From NCBI GenBank assembly GCA_001599915.1, contig BCIG01000039.1:1-64000 (forward strand): DNA of 64,000 nt. Reading direction: 5' to 3'. Numbering within the stretch: position 1 is the stretch's first letter; each line of letters starts with the position of its first letter. A program made the translations under genes and the position numbers. Shown here in pieces: positions 43,000 to 55,146 of the stretch. The notes beneath the pieces were generated by a model, which saw only the letters and a program-made list of their open reading frames with translations, was not told the DNA's origin and did not search any database. Source of the DNA: Symbiotaphrina buchneri (taxonomy: Eukaryota; Ascomycota; Symbiotaphrinales; Symbiotaphrinaceae).

Positions 43000-44588
43000 T
43001 TATGCCTTGATCTCGTACTTGCGGCGGAACATGTCGTCAATCTCGGTCAAATAGTAAGTTCCGGGAATGATGGTTTCCGGACTGCCTTGGGGCTTGTAGT
43101 TGGCCTTGAGATGAGCCTTCTCACGGAGCATGCACATCTAGTTCTGGTCAGTCTTGGATTGATGTGGAGGGGAATAGGGGGCGATTCTTACCTCGTCGTA
43201 GACCTCGGGAGGGACAACACGGCGAGCATCCAGTCTCTTGTGGAGATCCAGTTTCTCCTTCATCTCAGTCACATCGCCAACGACCTTGAAACTGAAGAAC
43301 GAGCTGGCCAGGCCACTACCGTAGCTGAAAATACCCACCCTCCGTCCCTTGAAAGCTTCCGAGGGGACGTTGCTGATTAAGCTCACCAGAGAGCCATAGA
43401 CACTTGCGCAGTACATGTTTCCGCACATGGTAGGCACCTCGATACCAGGCTGGACACGCTCAGTGAAGCGCTTCTTGGCCAAAGCCATGAAGGTCTTTTC
43501 AATTGTCTTGTCCGTAAGGGAAGCTTCATATGACATGTCGCGAAGCTCAGCGGGGACGGACGAGAAGGCAGGATGGGTAGGGTTGGAGAGGAAGTCGTTG
43601 TAAAGAAGACGAGCGTAGGACTTGGAGACCAGCTTGCAGGTAGGAGAGTGGAAAAGGATGTGGTCAAAGCGGTCCAGAGGGGTCTTTTCGGAATCCTCGG
43701 GCGCCGCGTGCACGCCGTTACCGTTCGTTGTGGCTTCGCCGTTGGTTTGGACCGACTTGGAACATTGAGATTCCCGAGTATTGTAGGCCTTGTAGCAGGC
43801 GTCCACAGCCTCTGTATAGCACCTTATGGAGAAATGACCATCCACAAGAGGGTATTCGCTCGTAAGGTCAGCCTTGTAAAAGTCGTATGCGTGCTGCATA
43901 TAGCTTCCGCGGAGACCAGGCTCAAATGCCAACGGAGCGTCAGGGCCAATCAGCATGGCCACACATCCAGCACCACCAGTAGGTCTAGCATTTCCTTTCT
44001 TGTAAAGAGCAATGTCTCCTGCCACCACGATAGCATTGCGGCCATCCCACGCAGACGACTCAAACCAATTGATGGTGTTAAAGAGGGCATTTGTCCCACC
44101 GTAACAGGCGTTCATGGTATCCACACCCTCGATGCTGGTGTTGCCACTTGGGGTGAAGAGTTGCATCAGGACGGATTTGACGGACTTGGATTTGTCCAGC
44201 AGAGTCTCGGTACCGACTTCGAGCCGTCCAATTGACGTGGGGTCGATGTTGTACTTCTTCAGCAGGTTTGAGACAGTTGTAAGGGCGAAGGAATAGATGT
44301 CTAGATCTCGTATCATCCTAGCTGCAGAACATTGAAGAGAACAGAATCTCTCTACCTTCACGGTCATCACAGAAGCTCATCTTGGTCTGCCCGAGGCCAA
44401 TGGTGTATTTGCCTTCACTGACGCCATCGAACTTCTCCAACACTTTCTGATCGACACACTGCACTTTATTCAGCAAATGCCCTATCGAGGGATATTTTTC
44501 CGAGAGCAAGGCGAGGTCGCGTGCATACCTGAGAAGGGAAGTAAATCTCAATGGCCTTGACGCCAATGTTCTGCGGTTTCGAAGACAT
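43000..44588 (-). CDS. ERG13: Hydroxymethylglutaryl-CoA synthase
   Basis: The model has four exons: complement(join(43000..43137,43192..44300,44356..44458,44529..44588)), 469 aa. The enzyme condenses acetyl-CoA with acetoacetyl-CoA to HMG-CoA, the first committed mevalonate-pathway step toward ergosterol. Diagnostic stretches are [35 protein letters not shown] (joined across intron 2), [15 protein letters not shown] with catalytic Cys about residue 120, [30 protein letters not shown], the His-bearing [14 protein letters not shown] and the [10 protein letters not shown] loop. At intron 2, the acceptor GATCTAG (44301-44303) rather than one 16 nt upstream gives the conserved sequence. No targeting peptide is seen, so it is cytosolic. 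Transcribed divergently from a membrane glycoprotein gene about 1 kb away. Confidence 0.97.
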
Positions 44589-45600
44589 GATGTTCCAGAT
44601 AAGCAATGGTAAACCTATACAGTCAGTAATGGCGAGACAGAAGGCCATATATGACTTTGTATAACGCAGTGACGAGGCGAGAGGGGGGAGTGGCGGTGTG
44701 TGACGGGAATGAAATCTGCCGACGTACGAAGGTCTAGTTGGGTAGCTGGTCAGGGGCAATCTCTCCTGAGTGACGCAATGCTGGTCGCGAGTGGAAGGAC
44801 TTCTAGATGGTGATGGATGAAGCTTTCCACTGGAATTGCTGGTCGTGTTAAAGAAAGTTCAAGTTTCTGGAGAAAGGGAAACGGTTCCTGGTCCAACGCC
44901 GGGGCCGCGAATCTTTGGAGTGGCTTAGCCCGGGACTGTTGAGAGAACGAACCTTGAGATTAATCTGTCCCTGACCTTAGCGGCTGCCAAATTGGTATTA
45001 GCTGCCAAGCGGGGTAAGATAATTCAAGGGGCTTTATCCACACAAACAAGACAACCGTGGGAAAAGACTAAGGTGGTCAATCCATTTGATAGAGGAAGAT
45101 GGCAGGGCAGGTGAATGTCATACCAATTAATAACCTTACACAAGGACTCATTGTAATATAAAAGAACTGTTAATCTGTCTACATCTGGTATCACTTATCT
45201 GTCCGTGATGCTCAACATTAAAGGCTGTTTTCGTGGAGTACAAACTAGTTACCTTCTTACCCAATAAATCTTAGTCTTCCCTCCATGTCGTATTCTGTAC
45301 TCCTAGCGTTCCTTCGTCCTCTTGGTTGTGCTTGGCCCTCGTGGCGCACCAACCAACCAACCAACCGACTCCGTCCACCCTTAGCCGCCAGGCCAAGCGA
45401 GTCACGAAACCTCCTCTGCCGTAGCGGAGTACCGCACCACAACCGGTATCTCTGACCTCAAAGGCCCTAACTCTCAATTACCCCATCCATCATCCCATCT
45501 GCAGATACCCTTCCACCACAACCGCCAACACCGCAGTGCCACTATCCATATCTACCATCATAACGCGTCGATACTCTTCTTGCTGGACGATCGTGCCGTA
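44589..45600. promoter_or_regulatory. Divergent promoter region of ERG13 and the glycoprotein gene
   Basis: About 1 kb separates the two head-to-head starts. A (CCAA)n microsatellite lies at 45348-45366, and a GCGGAGTACCGC near-palindrome lies at about 45424-45435. The final 120 bases before 45601 are C/A/T-rich, typical of a fungal 5' leader. I could not identify a sterol-response element with confidence. Confidence 0.45.
45348..45366. repeat. (CCAA)n microsatellite
   Basis: Nearly five tandem copies of the 4-mer CCAA/AACC lie in the intergenic region between ERG13 and the membrane glycoprotein gene. It is a simple repeat, probably of no coding significance. Confidence 0.85.
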
Positions 45601-47781
45601 ATGGCAGGCGAGGAAGCCAGCCGCTCGGTCCGGCCAGACCGTCAATCGTCGCTACGGTTGTCGACTACTCTTCCCGCCGACGACGACCTCTATGACGCTT
45701 CAGGTGTGTCCGATGGCTTCAACAATTATCGACCTGGTGGACACAACGACCCCTTCACATCTCGAGAGGCGACAAACGCGAGTACTCGGACATCGCAGAT
45801 CTCAAATCCCTTCGCCAGTCCCGTGGAGGAGTCTGGCGGCAACATGGAAAACACAGATAGAAAAGACCCGAATGGCCCTACCTCACTACCCTCACACCAC
45901 CCAGATCCGTCGAATGCAGCATCTCTAAAGTCGAACTTACTCTCGCATAATCACAATCCCAGCACACCAACCGGGCTTCAAAGGTCGACCAGTACGGCTT
46001 CTTCATACGCTTTTCCAAGACCTCAAAGTCCTTATCAGAACACAACCGGTCCAAGCCATCCATATGGGATGTACCCGCAAGGAATTGGACCGGCACGCAC
46101 CGCGAGCATAGCGACCACATCTTCTCCAAGGGCTGGCGAACGTGACTCCGCATTGCCAAACGCACCGGCGCACCCATACATGATGTATCCTCAGAATACC
46201 GTACCCGAATCCGAGATAGGCTCTCCGGTCATCGCTCCAGCACCGATACCTGTTGGATTTCCTGGTTTGGGCCAAGAGTATCACCGTCGGTTGGGACCCG
46301 AAGGGGAAGAAGCTCAAGATATCATTGGACCTGACGGGCATACCGAGCCGTTGCCGCCGTACACAAGATATCCTGATGGTGTGGAACCCAAGATCGCCAA
46401 TGAGGCAGAAAGGGAAGCGGTGGCTGCTGTTCCCGTTCCCGTCCCCGACAATGCCAATCCGGAGCCTGCCCAGGCCCCGAGCAGTTTGACATCTCCTCAA
46501 TCCAGAGAATCGACCAGAAGTGCAGTGTCGAGTTCCAGCGAGGCTCAACTGAATTTCACCGATCCCCCTCATCGCGACACGCCCTTCAGTGAGAAGATCA
46601 CACAGAAAGGCAACTTGCGTGTTTGCAGGGGCAAAGTACCCCTGTGGTTGGTCGTTGTGCTAATTGTCAGCTTGTGTGTTCTTGCCGGCGTACTTGGAGG
46701 TGTCATCACCAGAGTTCTCGATAGGAAGCATCACCACGCCCTTCCTAAGAATAGCACAAGTACCGCTGCCGCGGAGGCAAATGTATCGGCAACGTCCGTT
46801 GTGTAAGTGTTCCGTCTTCAGTCGGTCATGAGTGCATTTACTAATTGACTTAGACCGGCGACTGTCACAGTAACGACTACATTCGATGCATCACCAATCT
46901 CTACTCCTACAGCCAGCTTGCCGCCTATAGCGGCCGGTACCTATTCTGTGCCCATTGAAAGCTCGTCCGAGTCTTCCAACCAATGCTTGACGGATCCCGA
47001 TACGTCTAGCGCTTGGACCTGCGACATCTACAATCCGGAGCTCCTGATCAACGTTACCCAAGTTACGAATAGTGCTGCACCTTCTGTACAGCTACTCACG
47101 GCGCAGGCGAGCGACGATCCTAAGTATTATGGAACACAGCCCCCTATATTCGGCGAGCCTCGGTCAATGTCAGTTGTCATGGACATGAGTGACACGGAAC
47201 TTGGTCCTGCCTATTTCTTTTGGGTTCCGTATACGAAGGTTGTCATTGTCGCCGAGGAGAACTTCACTGCAGGCTACACCCACACTAAGCGGTCTCCGGA
47301 CGATGAAGATGACATCTTCAGCAGGGATGAGCCTGAAGAGTATGAATGGCTACTTCCGCGAGGGTCCTCCAACGGCCCTGTGGTGCAGCCTTCAGATAAG
47401 CCATGGTACTGCTTTTGGAACAACACCATCCTGGAAGGCTTCATCTACGTTACTCAAAATTGTTCTAATACTTCTTCAAGCGCATCGGGTACGAATTCTT
47501 CCACCAGTTCATATCCAAAGGTTATAAAGATTGAGGAGCGCCGTGCACCGGGCGTTGAATACATTGTGCAGCCATACTGCCAACAGATGCAAATGCTTGA
47601 CAACAACCAGCCCGGCATGCTACCGAATGTCGTCCAACTCAACGAGACTGAGCCTACATCTCAGAACCAGTACAGTAGCGGGTTCCGACGGCGACGGGCA
47701 TGGTGGCCCGACTTACTCGGTCGGGACGTTCTTGAGAAGAGAGACAGTCAAGCGTGCGAATGCACTTGGGTAATCCGATGA
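45601..47781 (+). CDS. Single-pass membrane glycoprotein (DUF7820-like)
   Basis: The model has two exons: join(45601..46802,46854..47781), 709 aa, with a 51-nt intron. The cytosolic part (1-345) is Ser/Pro-rich with repeated HPYGMYPQ/HPYMMYPQ segments and an LPPYTRY motif that could bind WW domains. One TM lies at about residues 347-372 (VPLWLVVVLIVSLCVLAGVLGG). After a Ser/Thr stalk the extracellular domain contains N-glycosylation sites and paired cysteines (CLTDPDT, WTCDIYNPEL, KPWYCFWNNT, YVTQNC, QPYCQQMQ and CECTW at the end). This Cys/Trp pattern is that of a fungal domain I recall as DUF7820; the name is from memory. Function unknown; cell-surface sensing or wall association is possible. 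Confidence 0.8.
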
Positions 47782-49208
47782 TCGTCTGGCTTTCTTCGGA
47801 CACACTGGAGTTTGTTGGAGTTGGTATCAATTGTGGGGGAAAAGCTGGGTCAGGATACATCTTTATATCGGAGTTGGGTTTTGCGGATATATAAGGGGTA
47901 GCCACGGTCTCCCCAGCGCGCGGCGTTGGGCTCCTCAATTGTGGGAGTCTTTTGACTTCTCTACGGCGTCTGTTAGCTGTCCTGATCTATTTCGGACAAA
48001 TGTCATGCGTCGACGAAATTTTCTATTCGGCGCGGGATCATGGACTTGGGGACCTTCTCTGTGCGTTTTGGGACGATAGCGTGTTTATTAATATTTCCAT
48101 CGGCTTTATGTCTTATGTAGCTTCTTCATGAAGCTGTTGGACCAGGACTCTTATCTATTCTGCCAATTGCATAGTTCAAATTTACCAGTTCTGTAAATAA
48201 CCATGAGACGATTTGATATGGAAGGTTACGGGTGCAGTCCATATATCGACACATAACATACAGGAGCTCACAGGTCACTGATGAAGCAGAGTAAACCGTC
48301 GTCCACATAAATTTGGCATCGACGAGCAAATACCAGCCGGGTAGCACAAGGCGGGCAAACTAACACTCATGACGTTGTGTTACCCCTGAATGCTTCCTCA
48401 CCCGCCGGGCGGTCCCATTTCCGACTGGAAATAAGAAAGATATCCGCGTCACCTGCATGATTTAACAATACCGAATTCTTCGTGAGCATCCATGCTGTCG
48501 CTTCGAATCGGCTTGTCTGACGCTGATCAAAAGGCGGGATGCGGGATGGGAATTGGGCCTTTGCTCCTCAATGATCCGTACGAAGCGAAAAAGGGAGCGC
48601 TCACGGCAAAGCATCCCATTCGATGACGCCCGACGATAAAGCTGGGGATGCTTTCGAAACTCATGGCACGGCTCAACCAGAATTATACCTGCAACAATGC
48701 TGCCAGGGTTATGTCTAGCCCCACTTTCTGCAGTCTAGGATCGCCCCTTAGCCTTCCTCAGACAAGCGCCTGAGGCCGTATTGACATCAAAGATCCCGGT
48801 CTCCGCATCACCATTACTGCTCCTTGACATCACCAAGCTCCAAATCGCACGACAATGCAGCCCGGCACTGACCTCACCGCTCTACAAGCGTGTTGCATGG
48901 GCGAGGCTGAAACCCCTCGTATTTTGCTAGTCGGCAGGGGAAAGGGACTCCCGTGACGGGAAAGTGAATGGAGGAGCTATGACGAGCTGGCCTGGCGTGA
49001 ATCTGCGTCAGTGTGATGGAGGTAGCTAGCTGAGAGCAAACAGTACAAGAAGACGGCCCTGGGCTTCCCGCCTGAAGCTCTTTCTCTTCTCCATTCCTCC
49101 ATCTAAATCTCTACACCTACATCACACTTAGCCAGCTCTTCATACGAACTGCTATCTACCAGCTCACATCAACTCATTCTCTTTCCATAAAACAACAACC
49201 ACATCAAG
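47782..49208. other. Long intergenic region
   Basis: About 1.4 kb contains no supported gene. The last ~120 bases (49080-49205) are C/T/A-rich without G runs and end AACAACAACCACATCAAG before the ATG, a classic leader of a highly expressed fungal gene. The remainder shows no repeat or RNA gene I can recognise. Confidence 0.5.
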
Positions 49209-49672
49209 ATGAGCGCCGACGACAAGTACGAGCAGCAGAACGATGCCACGGGCGGCGATGTCCCCTCCGGCGTCCCCAGTGACAACGACTACGTCTCCCG
49301 CACCGGGCAAGGCCACATCCCCGTCCAGAAGGACGAGGCGCCCGTTGAAGACCCCATCGACCCAGCTAAGGCTGACACTGATGCCTATCTCGGTACGTTG
49401 CTCCTCAGCTCACTCCTTATACCTTCACTATCACATGGCTCCTGTCTCAGCAGCCCTTCACTTGCTTTTATACTCACTCGTCATATGCTATTTCCTGACG
49501 GTGATGTGTACCGACACTCATTTCAGAACAAGATGAAAAAGAAGCCATCGACAAGTCCAACATCATCGGCGGCCGCACTCGTGGCGCCACCAAGCCTGGC
49601 GGCACGTACCAGGAGCCTGGCGATGAGGAGGGTCTGCCCGGCCCAGAGGATGGCACCAGCTCGACCAGATAG
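49209..49672 (+). CDS. CHZ1-like histone chaperone-motif protein, 109 aa
   Basis: The model has two exons: join(49209..49392,49527..49672), with a 134-nt intron. The N-terminal 60 residues are hydrophilic and acidic (MSADDKYEQQND, then PVEDPIDPAKAD). Splicing gives YLEQDEKEAIDKSNIIGGRTRGA. The core IDxSNIIxxRTRG matches the CHZ motif of the H2A.Z-H2B chaperone Chz1. The following GTYQEPGDEEGLPGPEDG tail differs from canonical Chz1, which has longer acidic flanks, so a related small stress-type protein is the alternative. The CT-rich leader implies strong expression. Confidence 0.6.
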
Positions 49673-50229
49673 ATGTCTGTTGTCTGATGTCTGTTTGCCT
49701 TGAAGCGTGTCTCTGCCGCGGAGGAATCGCTGGAGCAGGGCGATGGTGGATTGGGTTAGCGGAGTGATGGTCGATTTGTCTCTTGCAAGCTCACCATGGC
49801 CTTAGAGACCATTAGAAGCGTACGCGCTGTCTACAATGCAACCTACAATGCAATTGCCTCTTTGAGAGCCCATCAACTGTGAGCCTGATATTTGAGACTA
49901 CTTCTTCGAACCCTGATGCCTGCCAGTCCAAGCAATCAATTGCATTCCCGATATTCGTCACTGTCTAAAAGTACACAGCAAACATTGCATACATCTGCTC
50001 CGCTAAAGATGAGCAAATCAAGGTATAAAGTAGAGCCTCGTGCACCATGCCAGACTCCGACTCCGACTCCATTTTGAGGTCCATTACTTGTTCCGCTAAA
50101 AAAGACACATGGAGCCAGATGTGACACCACTCCAGAAGAGACACTTTTCCGCAGGGAAGCACATGCCATGTTTCGACATCACAAAGCACCGAGTAACAGA
50201 GGGGCCACACACAGTATTGCTGCGAATAT
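49673..50229. other. Convergent intergenic region
   Basis: This stretch of 557 bp lies between the 3' ends of the CHZ1-like gene (plus) and the PARP-finger gene (minus). No coding feature is supported. Confidence 0.5.
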
Positions 50230-51342
50230 TCACTCTTCTTCAACTGGAGCAGCCTTCTTCTTCCTCCCACGCTTCTTCGGTGCAGCCTCACCATCCTCAA
50301 CAGCAGCAGGAGGAGCTTTGGCCTTAGGGGCAGCTTTGGCTTTCTTCGCGGGTTTAGGCTCCTCCTCCTCAGCCTCATCGACGGGTTCGGGTTCAGCTGC
50401 CTTTTTCTTGCGAGGTGCTCTGGCTTTCTTGGCAGGCTTCTGTTCTTCTTCCTCGGGCATCTCGTCCTCATCTTCCTCTTGCTTGGTCTTCTTGCTTCGC
50501 TTGGCCGCTTTAGCCTTCTTGGGTGCGGGCTCTTCGTCTTCATCTACCTCCTTCTTCGGACGGCCGCGCTTCTTAGGCTTGGTGGGCGTGGTGGCATCAG
50601 CCCCCTCTTCGGCCTGTACATTCTGTAAGCACCGTAGGAGGACATAGTCGCATGGTGGAAAGCGATATTAAGCAGCAAACTTACGTCTGATTCCTCGTCT
50701 ACCTTCTTCTTCTTCGGCGTCCTTTTTTTCTTCGCTCCAGGGTGATTCAGTTCGGCATCCTGAAATGTCAGTAGGTCAGATATCAGAGGGGAGCTTGTCC
50801 ATCTTACTCCACGCCAATCTTCTGGGTCAACATGACCTTGTGCGAGAGCACGCTGGACTTTTTCTTGAACTTCTGGTGGGGCTTCCTCGTAACCTTCTAT
50901 CAATTCAAGCTGGCCTTCAATATATTTGTTGATATTCTCGATCACTTGTGGAGTAACACAGCCCCTAGGAGAGTCAGTCTACAACCAATGCACAGTAACA
51001 GCAATCGCACAGGAACCATGAAATCAACATACCAATGTCTGTAGGCCCAGCTGGTGTGGCCATTGATGTCGACCATGGTTCCAAATCGGATCTCTCCTTT
51101 TTGGATCTTGATGCCAGCTTTTTTGCAAGTTGTGGTCTTGCAGACAGCACGATTGTTGGGAGATAGCCCTAGTGCAATGTGAGAAAACACGCCGACAGAT
51201 AGTTGAACTTGACTGAAAATGCGGCAGATATAGAGGGACTGATACCGGGGAAGAGGTTCAGGAAACGAAGAAATAACGCTTCAAAAACAGAGATAAATTT
51301 GCTAGAGTAATCGAACATACCAACCAAGTAGCCGGTAGGCAT
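50230..51342 (-). CDS. PARP-type zinc-finger and AT-hook protein
   Basis: The model has five exons: complement(join(50230..50622,50685..50759,50808..50964,51033..51168,51321..51342)), 260 aa. Exon 1 is only 22 nt (MPTGYLV). The N-terminal ~90 residues form a PARP-type zinc finger: NRAVCKTTTCKKAGIKI (Cys pair), KGEIRFGTMVD, SWAYRHWGCVTPQVI (His and Cys ligands). A short helix follows, then a Lys/Glu/Pro/Ala-rich tail with a KKRGRPKKE AT-hook and several similar basic blocks. No ADP-ribosyl-transferase domain is present. Small fungal proteins of this layout bind nicked or damaged DNA by analogy with PARP1 finger 1. The nuclear role is inferred. Confidence 0.85.
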
Positions 51343-51772
51343 GATTGCTGACGAGAATCGACAAGCTCCTACGTGAAGATAGATATGGCCTTCCCGCCTT
51401 CGTCTGAACCTGTTGGCGCCGTGAGCTTTTAGAAAGCTTCCAAGACGAGTAGGCGAGCTAATAAAAAATAATCAAGTATAGAATACCTTCTTGAATGCAA
51501 GTCTGTATTGCCTGCAGGTAGTGATCGATCACCTAGGTGAAGAAGAAAGGAGGATGAAGGTTGTATGGCGCGATGTTGTCGTCCAAGCTTGTGCTACGAA
51601 ACACTGCGCGCTCGGATCGCTCAAGCTTGAGCTCGAGCTCGCGTGAACCGAGACGAGACGTCACTGCTCAATTTTTATTTTCAAGCTCCAGGGTCCGCGC
51701 GAACAGAAAATCAACCCCCACCACGCCTGCCCTTCGTTTCTTGCAATGGCAGCTTCGACTTAAGTGCTGGAT
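51343..51772. promoter_or_regulatory. Divergent promoter (PARP-finger gene / BCS1)
   Basis: This stretch of 430 bp between head-to-head starts holds both promoters. No TATA box or repeat stands out. Confidence 0.45.
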
Positions 51773-53390
51773 ATGGAACAGAACTCGGCAATATCTACTG
51801 TTCCAAGCAACAGTCAGGATGTCGTCGTGCCCTCGAAGAATGAGCTCTTGAAGCAGGTTGCTGCTGGCCAGCAGACCAGTGATGGAAGCTTCTTTGCTCA
51901 GCTAACGTCCAATCCTTTTTTCACTGCGGTAAGCTCCAGCTTGACGTGCTTGAATGCAAGCTTGAATGCTGAGATCAAGTCTCTAGGGCTTCGGTTTGGC
52001 AGGTCTAGGTGCAGTTATTGGGCTTGGACAGAAGGGTCTGCGACATGGCGCAGCATTTGCGCGAAGGCGGCTTCTGGTCGACCTTGAGATCAGCCGAAAC
52101 GATGAATCATACCAGTGGTTCTTAAATTGGATGTCTACATATCAGCGCGCGCAACTGTCTAATGTTGCAGTGCTACCGTCTGAACGGGCCACAGGGAGCA
52201 AGGCCGGAGAACCCGCGGCGGAAGGAGTCATGGCTGCTCTTGTTCGACGGTTTACTCCCGGCCTTCACCATCTTTCAATTCAGACATCCAAGATCAGTCG
52301 GCCGAATGGGGCATTACATACACAATTCTCTCTCATACCTGGACCCGGCAGACATATACTCCGTTACAAGGATGCTTTCATAATCGTAAACCGTGCCCGG
52401 GAGACACGGTCGATGGATTTACAGACGGGATCACCTTGGGAGACTGTTACTCTTACAACAATATATTCAAAAAGGCATATATTTGAGGATTTATTCACAG
52501 AAGCTCATCAGCTTGCTATCGAACAACAGGAGGGCAAGACAGTCGTATTCACAGCTTGGGGAACAGAATGGCGACCATTCGGTCAACCAAGGCAGAAACG
52601 TCCCCTCGAGTCAGTTATATTGGACAAAGGCATCAAGGAAAAAATAGTTGAAGACGTGAAGGACTTCCTTGGGAGCGGGAAATGGTATTTTGACAGAGGC
52701 ATACCCTACCGTCGCGGATACCTTCTGCATGGCCCACCTGGTAGTGGGAAGACTTCTTTCATCCAAGCCCTAGCCGGCAGCCTGGATTACAATATTTGTC
52801 TCCTCAACCTCAGCGAAAGAGGTCTCACTGATGACAAGCTAAATCATCTGCTCACCAATATTCCCATGCGGACAATAGTCCTCCTTGAAGACGTTGACGC
52901 CGCTTTTACAAACAGACGTGTCCAGACGGATGCTGATGGTTACCGTGGTGCTAATGTAACCTTCTCGGGCTTACTTAATGCCCTTGATGGAGTAGCCAGC
53001 GCAGAAGAACGGATTATATTCTTGACCACAAACCACGTGGAGCGTCTAGATGAAGCTTTGGTCAGACCTGGTAGGGTGGACATGACGGTCAGATTAGGGG
53101 AGCCAAGTCGATATCAAGTGGCCGAACTTTGGGATCGATTCTATGGAGAATATGACACAGACGGACAGGGCAAGAAGGAATTCTTGCAGAAGCTCGAGGG
53201 TATGGGTCTTATACCGGGCGAAGATGGGGTCATCCGCAATGACCGGGGTTTCCGAACGAGTGCAGCGGCGCTGCAGGGCCTGTTCCTTTACAATAAAGGG
53301 GATGTAAGAGGGGCTATTGAAATGGCGGAGGGACTCATACCACAGCATAATCAAGCATTTGGTCAAAGCGAGGTCCAGCAACAAAAATGA
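51773..53390 (+). CDS. BCS1: BCS1-type mitochondrial AAA ATPase
   Basis: The model has two exons: join(51773..51928,51987..53390), 519 aa. Splicing joins NPFFTA to GFGLAGLGAVIGLGQKG, the BCS1 TM/targeting region. A BCS1-specific N domain follows (SYQWFLNWMS, HHLSIQTS, GPGRHILRYKDAFI, TVTLTTIYSKRHIFEDL). The AAA module has Walker A GPPGSGKT at residues 301-308, Walker B IVLLEDVDAAF, sensor-1 FLTTNHVERLD and the arginine-finger region LVRPGRVDM. BCS1 translocates the folded Rieske iron-sulphur protein (Rip1) across the inner membrane during Complex III assembly. Length is slightly above yeast Bcs1 (456 aa) because of a longer N-terminus and tail. Fungi often have extra BCS1-like paralogues, so strict orthology is not certain. 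Confidence 0.88.
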
Positions 53391-53592
53391 GGCTATCGTC
53401 CGTTAACGACTTCCACACCATCATTTGTCTCTAATTTATACCCACACCTTAGCCATATGTATGAAGAGATCAAAATGAGAAAAGGGGAATCTCAGGAGAA
53501 AGAAATGCAGAAAAGGAACATCGGAGTTTGGAGAGGTCATGACTTCTTCGTCACACAAGCGCTTACTCCTAGAACAATGGCGCCAAGAGCCT
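53391..53592. other. Short convergent intergenic region
   Basis: About 200 bp separates the stop codons of BCS1 (plus) and the Ser/Pro-rich membrane gene (minus). The strands share it as 3' UTR. Confidence 0.45.
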
Positions 53593-55146
53593 TTACACAA
53601 TACTCAACGCCCATACAATGAATTGAAAGAAAAGATACAGGAGACCAAGAATGCCTTTTGTGGCCCTTGGCAGTTCATCCTCTTCCGGAGCGTGGTGTGT
53701 TGGCAGGCCTCCAGGGCCGCTTGTCACGACCGAAGACAAGGTAGCTGGCGCAGAAAGACGACGGTTTCGGAGTCTCCTTCCTTCAATCAGGGCAACAGTA
53801 AGGACGGCTGTCACAGCGACATCCACGATGTAGAAAGAGGGGATTTTTGTCGTTGCCACGGTATTGACCAATAGACTTGCCGTGCCCACTTCTAATGAGA
53901 CCAGCGTTTCTACGCCGTCAGCGCTCGTCAGCCTGACGGTAAGTCCGCTGCCTTCCGCATCGACGCGCAAGGGGAATCCTTGGCCTTTGCTGCCATTGAG
54001 ACTCGGATGCCATAGCTGGTATATTTGCCTAGTCGCCTCCCATACGAGATTGCAGCACTCTTTTGCGGCCGCCTTCTCGATTGTGTCTTGCTCGAACTTT
54101 TCCGGGTCTGGAGATTGAGCTTTCCTGGATGCAGCTTGATCTAGTGCCATCATCATCGCTAGCTTTGGGTAGATGGCGGTGATCAATCCGTCTTTAGGCG
54201 GCAGACGACCGAGTGAATCGTCCAGACTCAAAGTTACAACGGGCACGATGCTGGCTTTTGTTGGATGATGTCTTCGAACTGAACATTCGGAAGAATTCGA
54301 TCCCTTTTCAAATTGTTTGATGGTCTGAAAGTCATAGAATGACTTGCCGTTTGACGATTCGAAGCGATAAGACTCCTCCGGCACGAGCGGTGTCTCACTT
54401 GCGGACAGAATACGTCCATCTTCTCTAGCAGGATCATTAGCATCAGAAAAAAGGAGGGGCTGACTCGTGCCCTACTTTCTCATTCTCAAGGCAAACATCC
54501 GTCCAGTCTCCTTCGTACCTTGTCCATTCGCTGCTTCCCACAGTTCATCCATTTCGTCCTGAGAAGAATAATGTGGGCCGTTTCGCAATGGTGCTGCCGG
54601 GAAGCTGGTCATCGTGGGAGGCGCGGTCCTTGGACTGGTTGCCCGACCATAGCTTTGGGGAGAGTACACACTGGGCGAATAAGGAGACTTGCTGATGTGT
54701 TGCCGGGGGATGTTGGTTGGGGACGCTTGTGTGGGATGGTATGCCTGTTGGGAGAGGGGAAGGCTCGGGTTGTACGTGGGAAATATCGATCGCATTGGGA
54801 CTTCTGAAGCTGGTGCTGCTCCATTGGTGCCCACCAGAGTTGGAGCATCTGAAAGGATGGATCGGTTGTTCGTCGACGGCGCTGGGGAGAAAGCCCTGGA
54901 CTGTTCTGAACTAGGCGCCGCCGTACTCACTGGAGTTCTGATGACTGCAGGCTCCGGTGTCCGGATCTGGTCTCTCCTCGGCGAGCTGGTCACCTGCACG
55001 ACTATCTCTTGTTTGTCTGTTGGAGAGCCAACTCTTCCCACTGTCATGACGGGAGAAGCTGGCAAGGATCTCCGTTTCTCCTTGCGGTTGTTCTTGGCCT
55101 TTGAGGGAGGGGCCGGAAACAGATGCAACGGCGCTGCCGAGGCCAT
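53593..55146 (-). CDS. Ser/Pro-rich protein with C-terminal membrane helices, 500 aa
   Basis: The model has two exons: complement(join(53593..54424,54476..55146)), joined through a Lys codon. The intron has a GATGCTAATG branch. The start MASAAPLHLFPAPPSK was chosen; upstream frames lack ATG. Residues 1-200 are Ser/Pro/Thr-rich and disordered. Residues about 210-225 carry DEMDELWEAANGQ. A folded middle part (SYRFESSNGKSFYDF, LTVRLTSADGVETLVSLEVGTASLL) follows. It is followed by a hydrophobic helix (IVDVAVTAVLTVALIEG). The extreme C-terminus is a 20-residue hydrophobic helix (GILGLLYLFFQFIVWALSIV), suggesting a tail anchor. I recall similar unnamed fungal proteins. The function is unknown. Confidence 0.75.

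Noticed and set aside
43573-44235. 220-codon plus-strand frame
   Set aside because: It is exactly antisense to the HMG-CoA synthase coding exon and has no independent domain.
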